NCBI GenBank assembly: GCA_017562135.1
Contig: QEYB01000466.1
Coordinates: forward strand, 434,001-498,000
DNA from: Dipylidium caninum
Taxonomy: Eukaryota > Platyhelminthes > Cestoda > Cyclophyllidea > Dipylidiidae
Length of the DNA: 64,000 bases
Direction of reading: 5' to 3'
The notes under the pieces are model-generated. The model was not told the origin of the DNA. It worked only from the letters and a program-made list of their open reading frames with translations, and searched no databases. The position numbers were made by a program, and so were the translations under genes. This document shows positions 13,801-42,037 of this stretch, piece by piece. Every line of letters starts with the position of its first letter. The stretch's first letter is position 1.

Positions 13801-16800
13801 TGGAAAATTCCATTAATTCTAAGCACCACACAAATTTGAACGCGTTATCAAGTAGAGCATTAAGTATTGAAGGCAAAGAATTAAGGGTAACGATTAAGAA
13901 TAAAAGGTTATAATAGTAAACATCACAACAGGCATGGGACTCTAAAATAAGCTCAACTATCAATCACAGCAAAAATAAGGTAGACTGAGGGAATGCCCGT
14001 TAGAAGACACCCAACACCGACGTCATATATTCTACACCCTTGTAAAATGGGAGCTTTTGGAGTATAAGTTACTAGAGTAGACTTACATGGCTCCGGCCGT
14101 CGGGCTTCCCACCTTGAGTTTTACGGCTCGGCGACTAAAGAAACAATATTTAAATTATGTGGTGACGACGATAGAAAGGACAACTATCGTAAATCACTAT
14201 TCAAAGCAGAATTTATACTTCATTGGGTTCCGAAACGTAGTTCAAATGAGGTAAATACTTTATTTGTGGCGGTTTGGAGAAGTGCCTTAGGAGCAATATC
14301 TAACCCTTAAGAATGTTAACAGAACTAAGACTTGAAACATCAGAGGAATAATAAGGGGTTTAAATAGAATATAAACAGAAACAGCCGCATTTCCGCTTCA
14401 CTGTATATATTGTTATAGTCACAAGAATCATAGAACAAACAAGTGCATGATTCAATTTCTTGAGGTGGGACGAAAGTGACGTGGGAAAGTATTAAACCAG
14501 CATTAATTTAAAGTTCACTGCAAAATCTCACGTCTGTTCTGTTGTCCGGTCGTCCGGTTCCTTTTTTTCTTGCCCATTATAGCATATGCCTGTGGAAATA
14601 CGAGATAATTAATTATCCTTTAATTACATCCCGTCATTTAAATAATTTACGTTCTCGACTTAACTGTTTCCTACTTTGCGAAGTGAAGTAGTAACACATT
14701 CACTAATTGGTTAGGCAACTGACAAAACATTTGACAGTGCTATTGTTAAAGTGGATTAAACACACATTACTAACATGTATAGGTCATGTGGTTTTTTCGA
14801 ATGTCAAGAAATTTGTGATATCCACTCAGTTTTCCTTTTCCCCTCCCCTTAATCTTATATTTCGCGGTCAAATGTCCTTGTATACAATTTTTTTTGGGAA
14901 CAACATCACTGAACAGTTTAGGAAGCTTGGAACAAAGCAACCTGAAATGTAATTAAACTCCTGACGTGCAAATAAACTATGTCGTTCCCTGACTTAGCCG
15001 ACGTGATATTGTTTTTCGGTACTTCTGCGAAGGGAACAGCTAAAGAGCTTAATACCATACAACACAGCGTTCGCCGAAGAAAATTCTCGCCTTTTCGAAG
15101 ACGTCAAGATCTACTAGGGCACCATAAATGATTATCGACTCATAGCCGACATCGTATGTTAAGGGTTAACAGCATTAAGAGGGAAAATTAGGTCGTCAGG
15201 TTGTTTGAAGCAGAACCTCCGAATCTTTTTTACGAGACTAAGTTTGACTGAGTGCTCTAACAATTACGGACATAGTTTATTCTTAATTGTGATTTTGAGT
15301 GATTAGCAGCCATGCGAAATATGTGCCGGTTGACATTTTTATTCGCACATTTATAGGAGCAATGCAGGAATTTGCGAGGATAGGGAAGTCTGAAGCACAG
15401 CTGCCATTAAAGAATTTCTTTTCACTTTGTCCGCCTGAAACATATTTCAATCGCCCTTTCATTATAAGCTGCTTTTGGGAAATACTACAAGGTCATCATT
15501 TTGTAGTTGTCCATCCTTTTTCACCTATTTCCGTAAGTGGTGAAATTTTGCCCCTTCATGGCTTTGTTACGGATGTTGCCCAAATTATCTATACCAATGT
15601 GTGCTAGGAATTTTCCATCACTTTCTGCTCTTGCAAACAAAGATTCATTTCGAGTGGTTTTGCCCATTTCCGCACTAAATTGCGAAACACCACTGAAAGA
15701 TAGACATTAATTCCGTTTGTCCAGAGGTGCAATGCTACAGTTTGTGCCCTAAAGAATGTTACATTAGTAATTCTAGAGCCTTAAACACTGAACACCATGC
15801 CGGCCTATACATATTACTTTATATAATCTCACGCCATAAGGATGTGGAATGTGTTCTGCGAGCCTTGTGTGTGGTAGAAGTGAGACAAAGTCATTCACAA
15901 ATAAGGGCCGTGTTGCTACTTCCGAGACAGTGGCTTCGCCTAAGTGAATTAGTGTGCCCTAAGTAAATGACAGCTAATCACCCTGTCAGAGTTGAGGGGA
16001 ATGCGGAACTCTTGGTTCATTGCCACACGATTATTACCTCATCTCCACCTCGTCTCTAACTTGCGTTCTTGTGGATCTACCCTCCCAGTATTAAATGTGC
16101 GACAGGCTCTAGCGTTTTGGCATCACAATTGCTCTTGTCATGTTTATTAGGTAGCTAGCTATCAAGCCTTGTGTGTGTGTGTGTGTGAGTGTGTGTGTAG
16201 ACTCTAGGGATGGGAAGGCAGTTGACGTGATTTACGTGATGGGTCTCCTCGGTGCCCTACAATTGCGACAGCTGTAATGAGACACACACGCAGAGGGTTT
16301 GTGCCAAAGACTTGAGGCATATTCAGTTGAATTGCTCCTAAGAGCGAGTCTATCCCATAGCCGGGTGCTATCAGTCTTATCAAGAGGTGCATTTTTTAAT
16401 TGTAGGACAAAGCAGTTGTAGAAAACATTCCCTTAAGCAGAGGAGACGAGTATATCATACACACATATAACCAAATTCCGAATAATAAAGTCTAAATGGC
16501 GGAATGGCAAAAGTAGACAAGAAGTTCACCACACATCTCGAAGCCAAGTCATATGACGAGGCAAACAGCCTTTTCAGCTTTACGGACAGCGAGAGGGTGG
16601 ACAGGTGGCTTAACTGTTCCCTCTAGGGCCAATTCAAACAGCCAGCTTAAACCTGCGTCAAAAGTTTTGTCTCCAAGAAGAAGCGGATGCTGGAGGGTTT
16701 GTAAGGGCGAATTAAAGTTGTAAACAAAGGGACAAAGAAGGAGGGAAAATGGTCAATAAACTAGCACACAAGCAGTCTGATACCTCCATTACAAACAGTA

Positions 16801-19326
16801 AAAGACATGCTGAAACGATTGACCGAAATGTCAACCGCATGGACACTTGGCCGATGACGCATTTGACAGGTGTATTAGCGTGACTTAAGTAGACTTGGGT
16901 ATGTTACTACAAGAATGCGAACTATACGGTAGTGGGGGAGGGGGGTGGGGGCGAGCGAGAAGCTACACACAGGACACACTTACCACCTAACAGAGAAATG
17001 TTCCGGGCAGAGAGGGTGCTACTCGTGTGAACAATCCACGAATGGATGTGAATGTGAATGCGAATGTGTGTGTATGTGATTTTGACGGCTCCTAAAATCG
17101 ACGAGTCAGGAGTGACTACAATTTGGAGTCAATTAGGCAGCATCAACCAATCTGCAACTCATTTATACCAACAACCTAGCCTCGGGCTCACCTGATTGAC
17201 GCAGCAAGGCGATGAGGCCTGGAGAATGGGGTAGGTGAGCGAGAGAGAGAGCGAGTGAAAGAGCACGAGAGAGAACCATGTAGATGGGGATAGAGAGTAA
17301 CGAAAGGAAGGTGGCAGAACATATGACGGAAAGGCGTGTGTAGGGCTGTGTGACGTGTAGCTGTTTGAGAGTGGTGTCTTTAATGCCTGAAGCTTGAGAG
17401 CATTTCGAAAAGTTGCCTCACACTACCCCTCTTCCCGCCCTTGCTACACCCCCTTTCCTCCTACCCACCCCCTCCCAAAATAAATTATCCTTATGAGAAC
17501 TTCTTTTTTTGAACACCATCCCCGCTTCGGCGACATGGATCTGAGTCTCCATTCCAACTGTGGCATAACATTCGCGTTTGCAGAGGTGAAGAGCTCTTGA
17601 CGTTAATCACCCTCTACAAAATGACATATTAAGAGGCAGGTATTCACCACAAAAGGTAATGATCACACATCGAATGAAGTGTTCACTCCCGAATGAGTGA
17701 TGACAAAAGTTAGTCATTTCTATCAATTACTGAGATTGGCCTCCTATAATTATGTGACACGCAATCGTCAACACTGAGACGAGAAAGGGGAAAGCGTCAC
17801 ATATGTGTGTCAGCAGAGGTTACCGGGTTAATGCCCTCCTAAATTGGGTTTAAACGGGGGCCTACAGACCTAGAGTCCGTTTACTAATTGAATATCATTA
17901 AATAACCCTAACGGGAGGAGAAGGTGGAAATTCACATTAAAATGAGTGTGTACTATCAGGTCAGAGAGGGGTAGTTCTCTGTGGCCCGAGGTTATTTGCA
18001 TTAATCCCATGTGTCCCTCCGCAGACACGAAATCGCATACCCTGTCCGAGGAAAGTGAGGAGGAAAGTACGAAACTTGGGACTGATGCGCACAAATTAGA
18101 GATTTTAATTGTCCTCACATCTGATCACCCTCAGGTCGGAGAGATGGACGGATGCGTGTTTGTGTGTACCCAAACTTGTGCTCTGACCAAGTTATGATTT
18201 AATGGCCAAACCCATGAGGTTCAGAGGTCAACTGAGGTCATTTTGCCGGGCCGTGAGGCATAGAGTAATGGCGTCCCACGGACACGAGATGTGACCAGGT
18301 CACCGCCACCACATCGTGTCCCCAGCCCTCCTTCCCCCCCCCTCCCTCTCCACCCCCCCCCAACTCGCAGGGCTCATCACGCTCCTAGCGACGATTCCAC
18401 CAATTGCAGTTCGTCAAGGGACATCTTAATTCTCTCATAAGAACATAAGAAAGGATTATTGCTTCTTTTCGATTAATCTCTAGCGCGCGCGCGAAGTGAA
18501 AGATAAAGTGAGCTCTATGTCCACAGTCTTCGTCAGTGTTGGAGGCGATGAGGAGATTGCGTCTGCAACGCACATCATAACGAGGTGTGGGTGCGTTTAA
18601 GGTACCACTGAAACCGCCATATCGCAAGATACGTGAGTTTAATGATAAAACCAGTCATCGAAGTCGTCCAAATAGGGAAAATGGCTTAGGGATTAACACA
18701 TGTCATGAAGAAAGCAAGTGGATCGTCAGACATTGAAATACCTACTTCCTCCTAAACTAAAAAAGTTGATTAACCCATGAGACGAGCGGTTTCATAGACT
18801 TGATGGACAAAAACTGGGAAGATTATTTCAAAGATTTCTCGAGTTTGTTTGTGGTTTAGTGCGCACTGATAATCGAAAACACAAACACACACCACATTTT
18901 GAGGAGTTTGGCAGTAGACAGGCAATGAATAGGTATGAAATCGCATGGGACGAGGAAGAGACGCCAGAGTGAGAGGAAATGTCAATCTCGCCACTCCCCT
19001 ACGTTGGTAGCGTTAAAAGCACTGATTTTGCCGCAACTCGAAAGTGGAAGGCAGGCGGCAAAAAGAAGGAGTGCGGCAGTCTGAGAGAAATGAGAAGTTG
19101 CTTCATCGTACCACCATGGGTCTGCCGACTTGTCGGATGTTTTACTATCAGCGGTAGTAGAAAAGGGTTATAAAAATAGTGTCTATAATGATGCGCATGA
19201 GTCGGTGGGTAGAAAGGGAGAAAAAGGGGTTGGAAAGGGGAAGGGAATGGGTCCGGAGAAGCGTCAGCAGGCAGTTTGATTTGTATGTTGAGCACACCCT
19301 ACGCGTACACAACCGTGAGGGGTGGG
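10898..19326. other. Gene-poor spacer of about 8.4 kb
   Basis: I found no exon chain with consistent splice phases on either strand. Contents are AT-rich unique sequence, a short (TG)n run at about 16170-16198, a C-rich stretch at about 18335-18361, and small imperfect duplications around 12970-13040, where a phrase containing ATTATCTATGA occurs twice. It separates the 5' end of the unrecognised gene from the 3' end of the PKN gene. It could hold promoter elements, untranslated exons or RNA genes that I cannot see. Confidence 0.5.
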
Positions 19327-33708
<14,382 letters not shown>

Positions 33709-33747
33709 TGTGATGACTGCACTGGGCCTCGAACACTAGATCTACCT
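33709..33747 (-). promoter_or_regulatory. Candidate trans- or cis-splice acceptor and short 5' UTR of PKN
   Basis: On the minus strand a pyrimidine-rich TTTGCCTTTTAG ends at 33746. It is followed by about 37 nt of leader and then the PKN ATG (33708-33706), which is immediately followed by a GTGAGC donor. A short leader after a strong acceptor fits spliced-leader trans-splicing, which is known in flatworms, but an upstream non-coding exon would look the same. Confidence 0.35.
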
Positions 33748-36700
33748 AAAAGGCAAATATAAATAAGAGCCGATGTCGGATCGAACATTAAATCTACTTC
33801 TGTAAACCTTCCATCATCACGTTCTGATGATGACCAAGTTCTATTGAAGGTATGGGCCATTTAATGGTTACTATTTGAAACGAAATATCACACCGTTATA
33901 ATTGTTCCGATTGAAATGGAGGTAGTTAATAGGAATTATAGGACGCATTGCTCAAATAAAGATTTCACATAACGTCAAATCACTCCTGAGTGGAATAAAA
34001 TTTAGAAGAACAAGGGAAAGCACGAATTAAAGGATACATATCTAGGCACATTACTAAGTTCCTCATTCCACTATAAACGAAGGAAAATTAAACAAAATTT
34101 CTCGGATATTAAAAGTCGAAAGCACTGCAGCACCCGAACCACGCACACAATGCACCAACGTCCGGCAACGCCTAAATCAGGCGGGTTCCTTTATCTATGA
34201 CTCTCAAAAGCGTTAAACAAAGCGTGGCGTTATAGAATTCACTTGCACTACAGTTTACTATCTGTCGCTCTCCCTAGTCATTTGCGGCCTATGTAATAAT
34301 AATAGCGTAAATTACGTGATGGTGGACGATACGCTTGTGGAGTTAGAAGATTCATCTATCGTGAATCGTGTTTCGCATGAAACAAAGGCTCGTCTCCTCC
34401 ATCCCATTGTCCGTTGGTATAAATTATATTTTAAGGTATGGAATTCTCTTTCTACGCATCCCCACTGGCTAACTATTTGTACACCTAAGATAATCTGGCA
34501 AGCTAGAACTGAAATTGCTCAAATGTTCAGACGTGACTCCATTTGTTTCCTCAAACATGGTTGAGAGTTTTCCCAACAGTCAAACCCCGCAGACGAAAAA
34601 TCATGTGTGCTCCGCTACAGCAATTCACTACATTGAGAATATTATTACTTGCCTCGAGAGACAAAGTCTTCCCCACCGTTTATAAGAAGCACAATTTATC
34701 AAATCATTGTTCTCCTACTACCGTAACCAGAGGATACACCACCACATATGAGCCTAAGTCCCAACACCGACGCATACAACATCTTATCTTCATGTTTGGT
34801 TGCTTCGCTTGAGGGCGCTATTCTGCCCATTTTGGTGCAACATATCATTAATTGTATAAACGCCACTTCAAGTCGGATTTCACGGTATGATGCATAATTA
34901 TCTTTGCACCCCAATTGCAAATCCTCGTGCGTGGAAACTGCGTAAGACATTTCAAGGCTAGGGAATACGAATGCATGCGACAAGAGCAGACTACTTCTAA
35001 ACTCATGGCAACGAGAGTGTTGAGTAACACCCCTTAACCATCTCCTCTCAACTCTAAATAAGTTGAATGCAATGAGCAGGGAGCACAAAGACGGTTATTG
35101 GGGGTAGGACTAAACACTCGTTACGCAACCGTTAGAAAAATAACTCGATCACATCAGCCGCGATTTACACGTACTCTACTTTCCGTTTAATATACGACGA
35201 ATTTAAGACTGAGCCGCATCTTGCTGACGACAATTTAAAAATTTGACTAGACGACACTCAATACACCTGTGTGACACCATAATGGCAATAGGACAAGCGT
35301 TTTTGTGGCAATTACTAATGACTCGTCTACATGGCAATTCTATACATTATGGAACACCTGAAGCATTTGGGCAGTCAAATTCCCCAAAGGGAGGTGTAAC
35401 TGAGTCACGTCTCTGCTCCTAATAAGCTCAACTGAGTAATTGCGGACACAGCACATGTTGTTGGTTGATGTACTTTCATGTCCAACGAAATATGATCCGC
35501 AAACTTCAGCATGTATGTGCACTTCCTAGTCTCTTCAAGTGATTTGAGAGGAAACAATCAGGCCTCCACGCAGGGGAGACGGGAGCCAGACTTGAGCGCG
35601 AAATGGCTCGCCAAGAGCGCAGAAGTGAACGCAGCTGAGAGCTAAGTGCTTTCAAAAAATACCTCAAAAAAATAATTCTCTTGTTTTGCGACTTCAACAG
35701 ATTTACAATAAATAGCCCTTTTCGGAAACACGATAATCCACAAAAGCCTCCATTAGGATATGTCGTCACTACGCTCTTCCGGCAGAAAGAGCACGCAAAT
35801 GATATGAGAAATGACCTTAGTCAGTCACACGAAACCCACATCACATACATGTCAAGAGCGAGAGAGCTCTCGTCTTTTTGGCTAAGCTCTCGTCTACCTC
35901 GAGGCCACTAGCGTCGAATATACGGAAATATATGCAACGCAGTAGAAAGTACATCTGCTCAACTTTTAAATGTTGTTCGAGACACAGGCAACATCTAACA
36001 AGGAGGCAACTTGTTTTGCTTAAACAATCCACCCACAGAACCGCACATCTCCTTACCTCGAGACACTGGTGGTCGGAAATACTCCTTATGCAGGTTTCAT
36101 CGAAGCTCGTGGCAAAATACAAACAACAGCAGTTGCAGCAAGCCCTTACTCATGTCAAACAGAATTAGGCACCCCCCACTGCTCGTGTAAATTCCTGTCA
36201 AACAGCTTTCAGCGTCGATCGGACGCATAACCTTAGCTAACAACGCTCCATTGGGCTTGGCTACATGTTAACATCAGAACACGCAAAAGTCCTCTTCGGC
36301 TCCAATTTCCGCTAAAGATTCATCCACCGCGAAATTGTAACCCATTGCATTGCTGTCATTGCCACTCTCTCCACGTTGCAATTTAGTGTGACGGACATTT
36401 CGAGTCTCGTTGCTAACATTTTTCACACACACAACGCCTCACGTCTTTATACCCACTCCATGTGCCAGCATTACACTTATTGCTTGTTAAAGTCTCATAA
36501 GAAGAACTTCGCACGTTGAGAGTAAATGATAACTCCTCACAACTTAGCGCGTTGACACCCTCAGTCGAGTTCAGATCCCCTACCCTCCCCAGTTAGGACC
36601 AGTAACCAGGCACTGGCGTCAAGTTCTTTGTTGACTCTCAGTCAGTCACTGACTTTGCGTCTACCACACCACGAAGTTACCACGAGAATTCGTTCAGACA

Positions 36701-37260
36701 AAGTCCCACCTTTTTTTCAAGCGTCTCAGGAAGTGATAAACTTCTTTAAACAAGCCACAACCACTCTAAGTGCAGAAGCCTTTAAAGCTTCCATCTTGTA
36801 CTATCAGTCCTTTGATCGACAGAACAGGGGGTGACGATCATATCACCCAATTGTCACGCTTTCCCCTTCAAACTACACAAATTCAGCAAATGCTGCCACA
36901 ATCCCTACCATGATAGGTCGTGGGAAACTAGGCAAAAATGAATATGTCCCTCACATGTTTTGAGACATTTTTTTAGCTGCAGCAGCCGCATTCACTGAAA
37001 GCCGTGACCGCCTACCAGCACAGCAAAATACGACCACAAAGGCTGCAGACATCCTCTTCCCTCCTTACCCTCCCACGACGTGGCTCTAAATTTTTTTGTC
37101 CCTAACCTCCACTCGCCCCCACACCTGGGGCCGTTGCAGCCTGTCAAAGCTTAATTGACCTAAACACATGCTTTCTGAGAGTCCTCAGCAGGCCATAATA
37201 AGAAAAAGTCCATTAGCTTTCAGGCTCAGCATGTAATTGGTCAGGTCACCATTTTTTTAG
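33748..37260. other. Spacer between PKN and the first metallothionein-like gene
   Basis: No exon chain found on either strand. The sequence is unique, with a visible excess of A and C on the plus strand and a short CT run at about 37354-37375, which lies in the intron of the next gene. It probably contains the PKN promoter and the upstream region of the plus-strand metallothionein-like gene. Confidence 0.4.
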
Positions 37261-37268
37261 TATATATA
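37261..37268 (+). promoter_or_regulatory. TATA box of the Cys-poor metallothionein-like gene
   Basis: TATATATA lies about 56 nt upstream of the ATG at 37324. An ATTGG (inverted CCAAT) occurs 26 nt further upstream, at about 37235. The same ATTGG-then-TATA order occurs before the paralogue at 42087, which supports both as promoter elements. I saw no clear metal-response element core. Confidence 0.55.
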
Positions 37269-37323
37269 CACACAAAGATACATCCTGCAACAATCCAGCA
37301 CACGCGTCTTTATTACCACCAAA

Positions 37324-37716
37324 ATGTCCTCTAACGGTTAGTTCTCCCTTTCTCCCCTCTCTCTCTCTCTCTCTCATTCACTATCACTTTACGCAGTCAT
37401 CTCCATACAAACACTAGCTCAAATAGGCTTTCCAATCTGCTTACCGCTCACATAGCAGTTCACTCCTAATCTCTTGATTTTCTTTTGATATGTCTGAGTT
37501 TATTGCACTTCATTATGAACAGACAACCGCATGAAGCATCCGGACAACCGTTCTCCAGATCGCAAACCCTTCAGTGACACCTCCGATGCTGAGGGACGAG
37601 GAGGCGATCATAGATTTGGAACAGACTCGCAAGGACAAGACAAACACGGGACCTGTGGTTCTGACTGTCGTCGCGGCGATCATAAGACGGGAAGCGACTG
37701 CGAAGGGTGTCGCTAG
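37324..37716 (+). CDS. Divergent, Cys-poor metallothionein-like protein (68 aa)
   Basis: Two exons: 37324-37336, encoding MSSN plus one base with a GTTAGT donor, and 37523-37716 after an AACAG acceptor, ending in TAG. The exon-1 length (13 nt), the MSS start, the phase-1 intron and the donor type match the paralogue at 42087, so the two are duplicates. Only four Cys remain (residues 49, 53, 64, 67), all in the C-terminal third: CGSDC, then GDHKTGSDCEGCR, which aligns with the tail of the Cys-rich copy. The first 48 residues have no Cys and are rich in Asp, Arg, Ser, Gly and His. It could be a decayed copy, or a protein binding metal through Asp/His plus a small Cys cluster. The frame is intact and the promoter looks intact, so I annotate it as a gene. 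Confidence 0.72.
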
Positions 37717-38504
37717 TAACGCCTACTAACTTTTCCCTATTTCATCGTTTCAAGTCAATCATATCCCTACTTGCTTTTGATTTTCTTGTCCGACATTCTC
37801 CATTGAATAATAATATCAGTCAGTATATATGGCATTCTGCATCTCCTCGTCGGCGGTGGGGTTGAAGGTGGGGTGGTAGCGGGCATCCAGTATCGCTTTT
37901 CGCGGTTTGGTTAGTCGTTAGGCTTAATTGAACCTCCACCTTAACCGGTACCTTCTTCATCTATCTACTAAAAGCATCTCTGTCAACTCAATTCCCAGTT
38001 CTTCACACTGCACTATAAAAATGACATCATTGAATCAAAATTCACAGCAAAATGCATAAAACAAGCAATTGTAAAAACATACTAGTGGAAAAAAATATTC
38101 CCAATTACCTACGAAAGTTTTGATAGTATGTAGGTAAGCATCTAGACGTTGGAAACAAAAGGTTTGCCAGAATCGAAAGACTACAAGAGTGCGAAGAAGA
38201 ATCCACAAAGATAGTGGTTGGGAGCGGAAATCAGCCTTAATTGACGACAACAGCGAGTATTTTGAAGAACGATGAATGATCAAAGAGTTTTTACTTCCAA
38301 CGACCACCCGCCAGATAAACAACAGCAAAGACCAGAAAAGCAACTTGGATATTCCAGTGTCTAATAAAATCGTACACAACAATGCTTTTGCGCCGCAGAG
38401 GACCTCCTCCTTTCCCCTTTCAGATATCGTGACGAAAAGGCGAACAACCTACCGCCCTCAGCACGTCAAAGTGAATGAGCACACTCGCCTACGACTAAAA
38501 AACT
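37717..38504. other. Spacer downstream of the first metallothionein-like gene
   Basis: This holds the presumed 3' UTR of the Cys-poor metallothionein-like gene and unique sequence up to the edge of the duplicated PKN segment. I see no other gene. The junction with the duplicated block falls at about 38505, just after a run of A. Confidence 0.45.
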
Positions 38505-39957
38505 CATAGCATCAAACAAGATAGACTTTGGGGAAAGTTGCAGTGGTGGACAGGAAACCACCACTACCATGCACACGTAGACGTCATGAGCACAAATAAA
38601 AGAAAGGAAAACAAACTCCACATAAAAGACTGAAATTAGGACAGGCTGAATACAAAGAGAACCAAATTCACCTACATTCAGAAGCATCCACCCTCATACC
38701 GAACACCCGCGCCTCAAAAACCAACGCAGCAATAACAAACATTACGTTTCGTCACTGAACAACCTGTTTGCAGAGCCCAACAACCTCGCAGTAAATCAGT
38801 CAGAGTATTTTAAAAAAAACCTCTCAGATTTGATACATAATGCATTCACACCATGCTTCCACCCTCAAATAACCTGGTACCTTCAATAGCACTTTCTTCA
38901 CCATCACATCCACTGCAACCAATGCCTCTCTTATCTCTCTCCGCTCCGAGCTGAAGGAACTGTTCAAACCACAACTGCGCATCGTGATCTACCTCAAGGC
39001 ACACACCTGCATCACCACCTTCTTTCACCTGTCCATCACTAAGTGGATCATGTGTCCCACCGACTGACTGAAACCAAATCACCGCTCCTCCACTCCACGT
39101 AAAGACCACACAACCACATGCAAAGCGGGAACTCCAACCACGCGCCTCCATGGCACCATTCTCACTCACTCACTCACTCACTCACCTTCACGCACTCTCC
39201 TCACTCACTCACTCACACACACACACACACAGTCAGCCATGCACTCACCTGGTCTATCTTCAAACCTCGCCGAAAACTCCGCCGGTGCGTTAATTAGAGA
39301 CGCTCTCGAGTAAGAACCACCACCTCCACCTCCGCCACCGCCACCGCCACCGCCGCCTGGCCCAAAGAGTTCTGACGGAAATACCTCCAACAACCCCTCA
39401 CATCCAATACACCGAACCTCCAGCAATCCAGTCACCGCCGTCATTGGCGGCAACGCCATCGACGATATCGAATGCTTCCTCCCTCCCACCTGTCCCTCTA
39501 CCGTCCGCAAAGACACGCTTCCCGACTTGCTGTTTGGGTGCTCCAACAGTTGCTGTATCTCCGGGTCGTTTAGGGCTTCCGCGAATGCCGTCGCCAACTC
39601 TGGCTCGTTCCCATGGTTCTCCACCGGGGGCGGAACCGACAGCAAATTCTGCATCGACAGCTGGAGCAAGTAAAGCTCCTGGAAGTACTCCCGAACACGA
39701 CGATATGCCTGCGTGGTAGAAAACCCCAAACAACTACGTCATACACCTTCATGTCGTAAATGCGAAACGACTACAGTGCAAGCTTGATTAATGCCACACA
39801 TATGAGACTGGACAAAATGCAATTGATAACACAGAAAAACCGACACCATCCAGACCGACCCATGTCATGCCCCTACTAACCCCACGCCCCACCTGCGAGC
39901 GCATTCCCCATCCCAAACGCATTTCCTCACTCTCAAACACATTAACAAAGGACGTCG
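38505..39957. repeat. Segmental duplication, copy B (outside PKN)
   Basis: Direct-orientation copy of 30311-31843, about 8 kb away, upstream of the PKN start and between the two metallothionein-like genes. It includes intron flanks and the whole C2 exon with both splice sites. The left junction is sharp, and similarity fades out at about 39957. No target-site duplication, poly-A tail or terminal repeat is evident, so unequal recombination or template switching is more likely than transposition. Confidence 0.9.
39249..39708 (-). pseudogene. Isolated duplicate of the PKN C2-region exon, frame intact
   Basis: A 460-nt copy of PKN exon 31134-31602. The CACGCAG acceptor, the CCAG/GTGAGT donor and the reading frame (phase 0 in, phase 1 out) are all kept. 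Differences by eye are mostly silent. Clear replacements are Leu to Phe in YLQELY, Ala to Pro near PPAVENHG, and Val to Leu in SEVFGPG. The Gly tract is three codons shorter. No other PKN exons accompany it, and it lies 5' of the PKN ATG, so it cannot be spliced into the mapped transcript in order. It is most simply an orphan exon. It could be used by an unmapped upstream-initiated transcript. Confidence 0.8.
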
Positions 39958-42037
39958 CAAGGTTCTCCACAAGACGGCGCTCATTCGGCAAATAATTACT
40001 ACATAGTAACGTGTCGTACTGCCTCATCGTAGTTCTGACTGTTCTGCACTATTGGCACTGGTCCATCTTGTTTATTTATACCCTTCCGTCGAATTCTGGC
40101 TTCCTCTTTGTTCTTCATCGTTTTCACGATAAATTTTTAAACCATTGTCACTTTTCCCGAGTGTGATTTATATTTCCGTCCTAGCACTTCTTATTTGCCT
40201 TTTTGACGTTGACTTTTCTGCACAGCAATCCGCCACACATTTTAAATTTTCGTTGTGTTGTGTGTATCGGTTTCTGGTTACGCCAAACAAATTATGAATG
40301 GATGTCGTGGATGGATTTATACTATCAGTGTTATCTTTCGACTTGTTTCTGTTTGTTTTATAATTTGTTTTCCTCATGTTTAAATTTTGATGTTATTTTA
40401 TTTTGTAGTTATGGCTTTTAGTCTGTTTTTCTAACACATTTTCTTGTTTACTCCCATGTCCATATCTTCTATCGGATTTACTTCTCACTTTATTCATGAT
40501 TTACCTATTCCTCCAAATCGTCTCTTTTTTGTCTAATGCAATTGCTTTGTCAGATCTCTGCATCTAATTGCCTTACCGCGACAATCATGGCTATGCCACG
40601 GTGTGTTATACACTCTGTTTTTGCATATATTTTTATTTATATCAAGCGACTTTTGCCAAAAATTTCAATCAGGTAACTGATTTTGTTTTAAGATTTCCTC
40701 GTCTAGTTTTCCTCTCTTTGAACTGACTATATCTTTGTGTTTAATCTTCTTTTCTTTATTTTCTCTAATTCTATTTGTTCGAGATACATACCGTCAATTT
40801 TCGCAATGGATGTGTTTTTCTTTCCTCTTCCTGTCGTACTTGCTCATATTTCTCCATGAAATAATGATTTTATATCCTTGTGGTCCGTCTGCACTTGTAA
40901 TCCTTGTCCTAGTTATACTTTTGTTTACTAACAAGGAGTTATTTTTTAGCGTGATAGCGACCTCACACTTTCCGTTGGCTAAACCATTCACTATTTACAC
41001 TACAAAGTACAAAAGTGCAGGCGGTGACAAAAGAATACCAGCACTTGTGTATTATAAGCTCCTCTCAGCAATTACAATGAAGTGTTATTCACTTTATTTC
41101 GAGGTGATGGCCACGAAATCTAACACATAAGAAAGCAGTCAAAATTCCGAGAAAACTATTCATTTTTTGTTCATGGTACAGTCTTGTCGTTGAGCCTTAT
41201 AACCTAACTGATTATCGGCATATTTTAGATTTTGCTGTGGCCTCATACCTTGCTCCCTCACCTGTAACTTAAATTAAGAAAAAGATGTCCTTTCCCTTTC
41301 GGAGATTGTGACGCCCTTCAAGTTGGAAACAACTGGTCCAAAAAACCAACATATTTATCATAACTTATAAATGAGACAAAAAAATTGTCTTTTCTATTGC
41401 CTCCTCGTGACCTCATGTCCGTATAATTGTATCTTCGTGACAACCTACCTTGACTACCAACCAAGTTTCGGGGCCTCTAGTCTTAAATCATACTCAGAGG
41501 ATAGGTAATATTTCATCCGTGTGATTGCCACTTCCATCACTGACTGCAGTCCTCAAGTTATCTCACTGAAGTTGTTTGGAAGCTAGTTCTCATATAGCCA
41601 GTAGTCCCAGTGTATTCTACTTTCAAGGCAAATATACGGCCAGAAGGTAAATTTAGTGTCTCTCTGCCCTTGAGTGAAAATAAAGTACTTCACAGTAGAG
41701 ACCAGTGTTGCTCTGTAAAGTTCGAATGCCAAATTATTTCGCACTTGTTAAAAAATCATTTTTCCAAAAATGTCTTGCCCAGCCCAACATTGAACTTCAA
41801 CACAATTTACGTCTACGTAGTCTCCTTCCCTGCTTACAGCTCCCGGTACGCCTCTTTTATTATCCCATCTTATACTCGTAGTGCCACGGTACCATGAGCC
41901 TGGAGTTTTGGCAATTCTTGCCACGTCATGTGACCAAATTTGGCGTCCTGTGCAAGTCCCAATTCGCTATTCTCCCCACTTAAATTTTATTGGTCGCGAG
42001 TGCGGCTCTGTTATTGGCCAGTTTGTAGATCGTTAAC
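39958..42037. other. T-rich spacer upstream of the Cys-rich metallothionein-like gene
   Basis: The plus strand turns markedly T-rich from about 40040. Hydrophobic open frames here, such as one at 40735-41130, follow from that composition and have no recognisable domain. The last 100 bases carry two ATTGG (inverted CCAAT) motifs, at about 41988 and 42012, that belong to the promoter of the next gene. Confidence 0.4.

Noticed and set aside
40735..41130. Hydrophobic 131-codon open frame, plus
   Set aside because: T-rich sequence gives Phe/Leu-rich frames by chance, and I see no conserved motif or partner exons.
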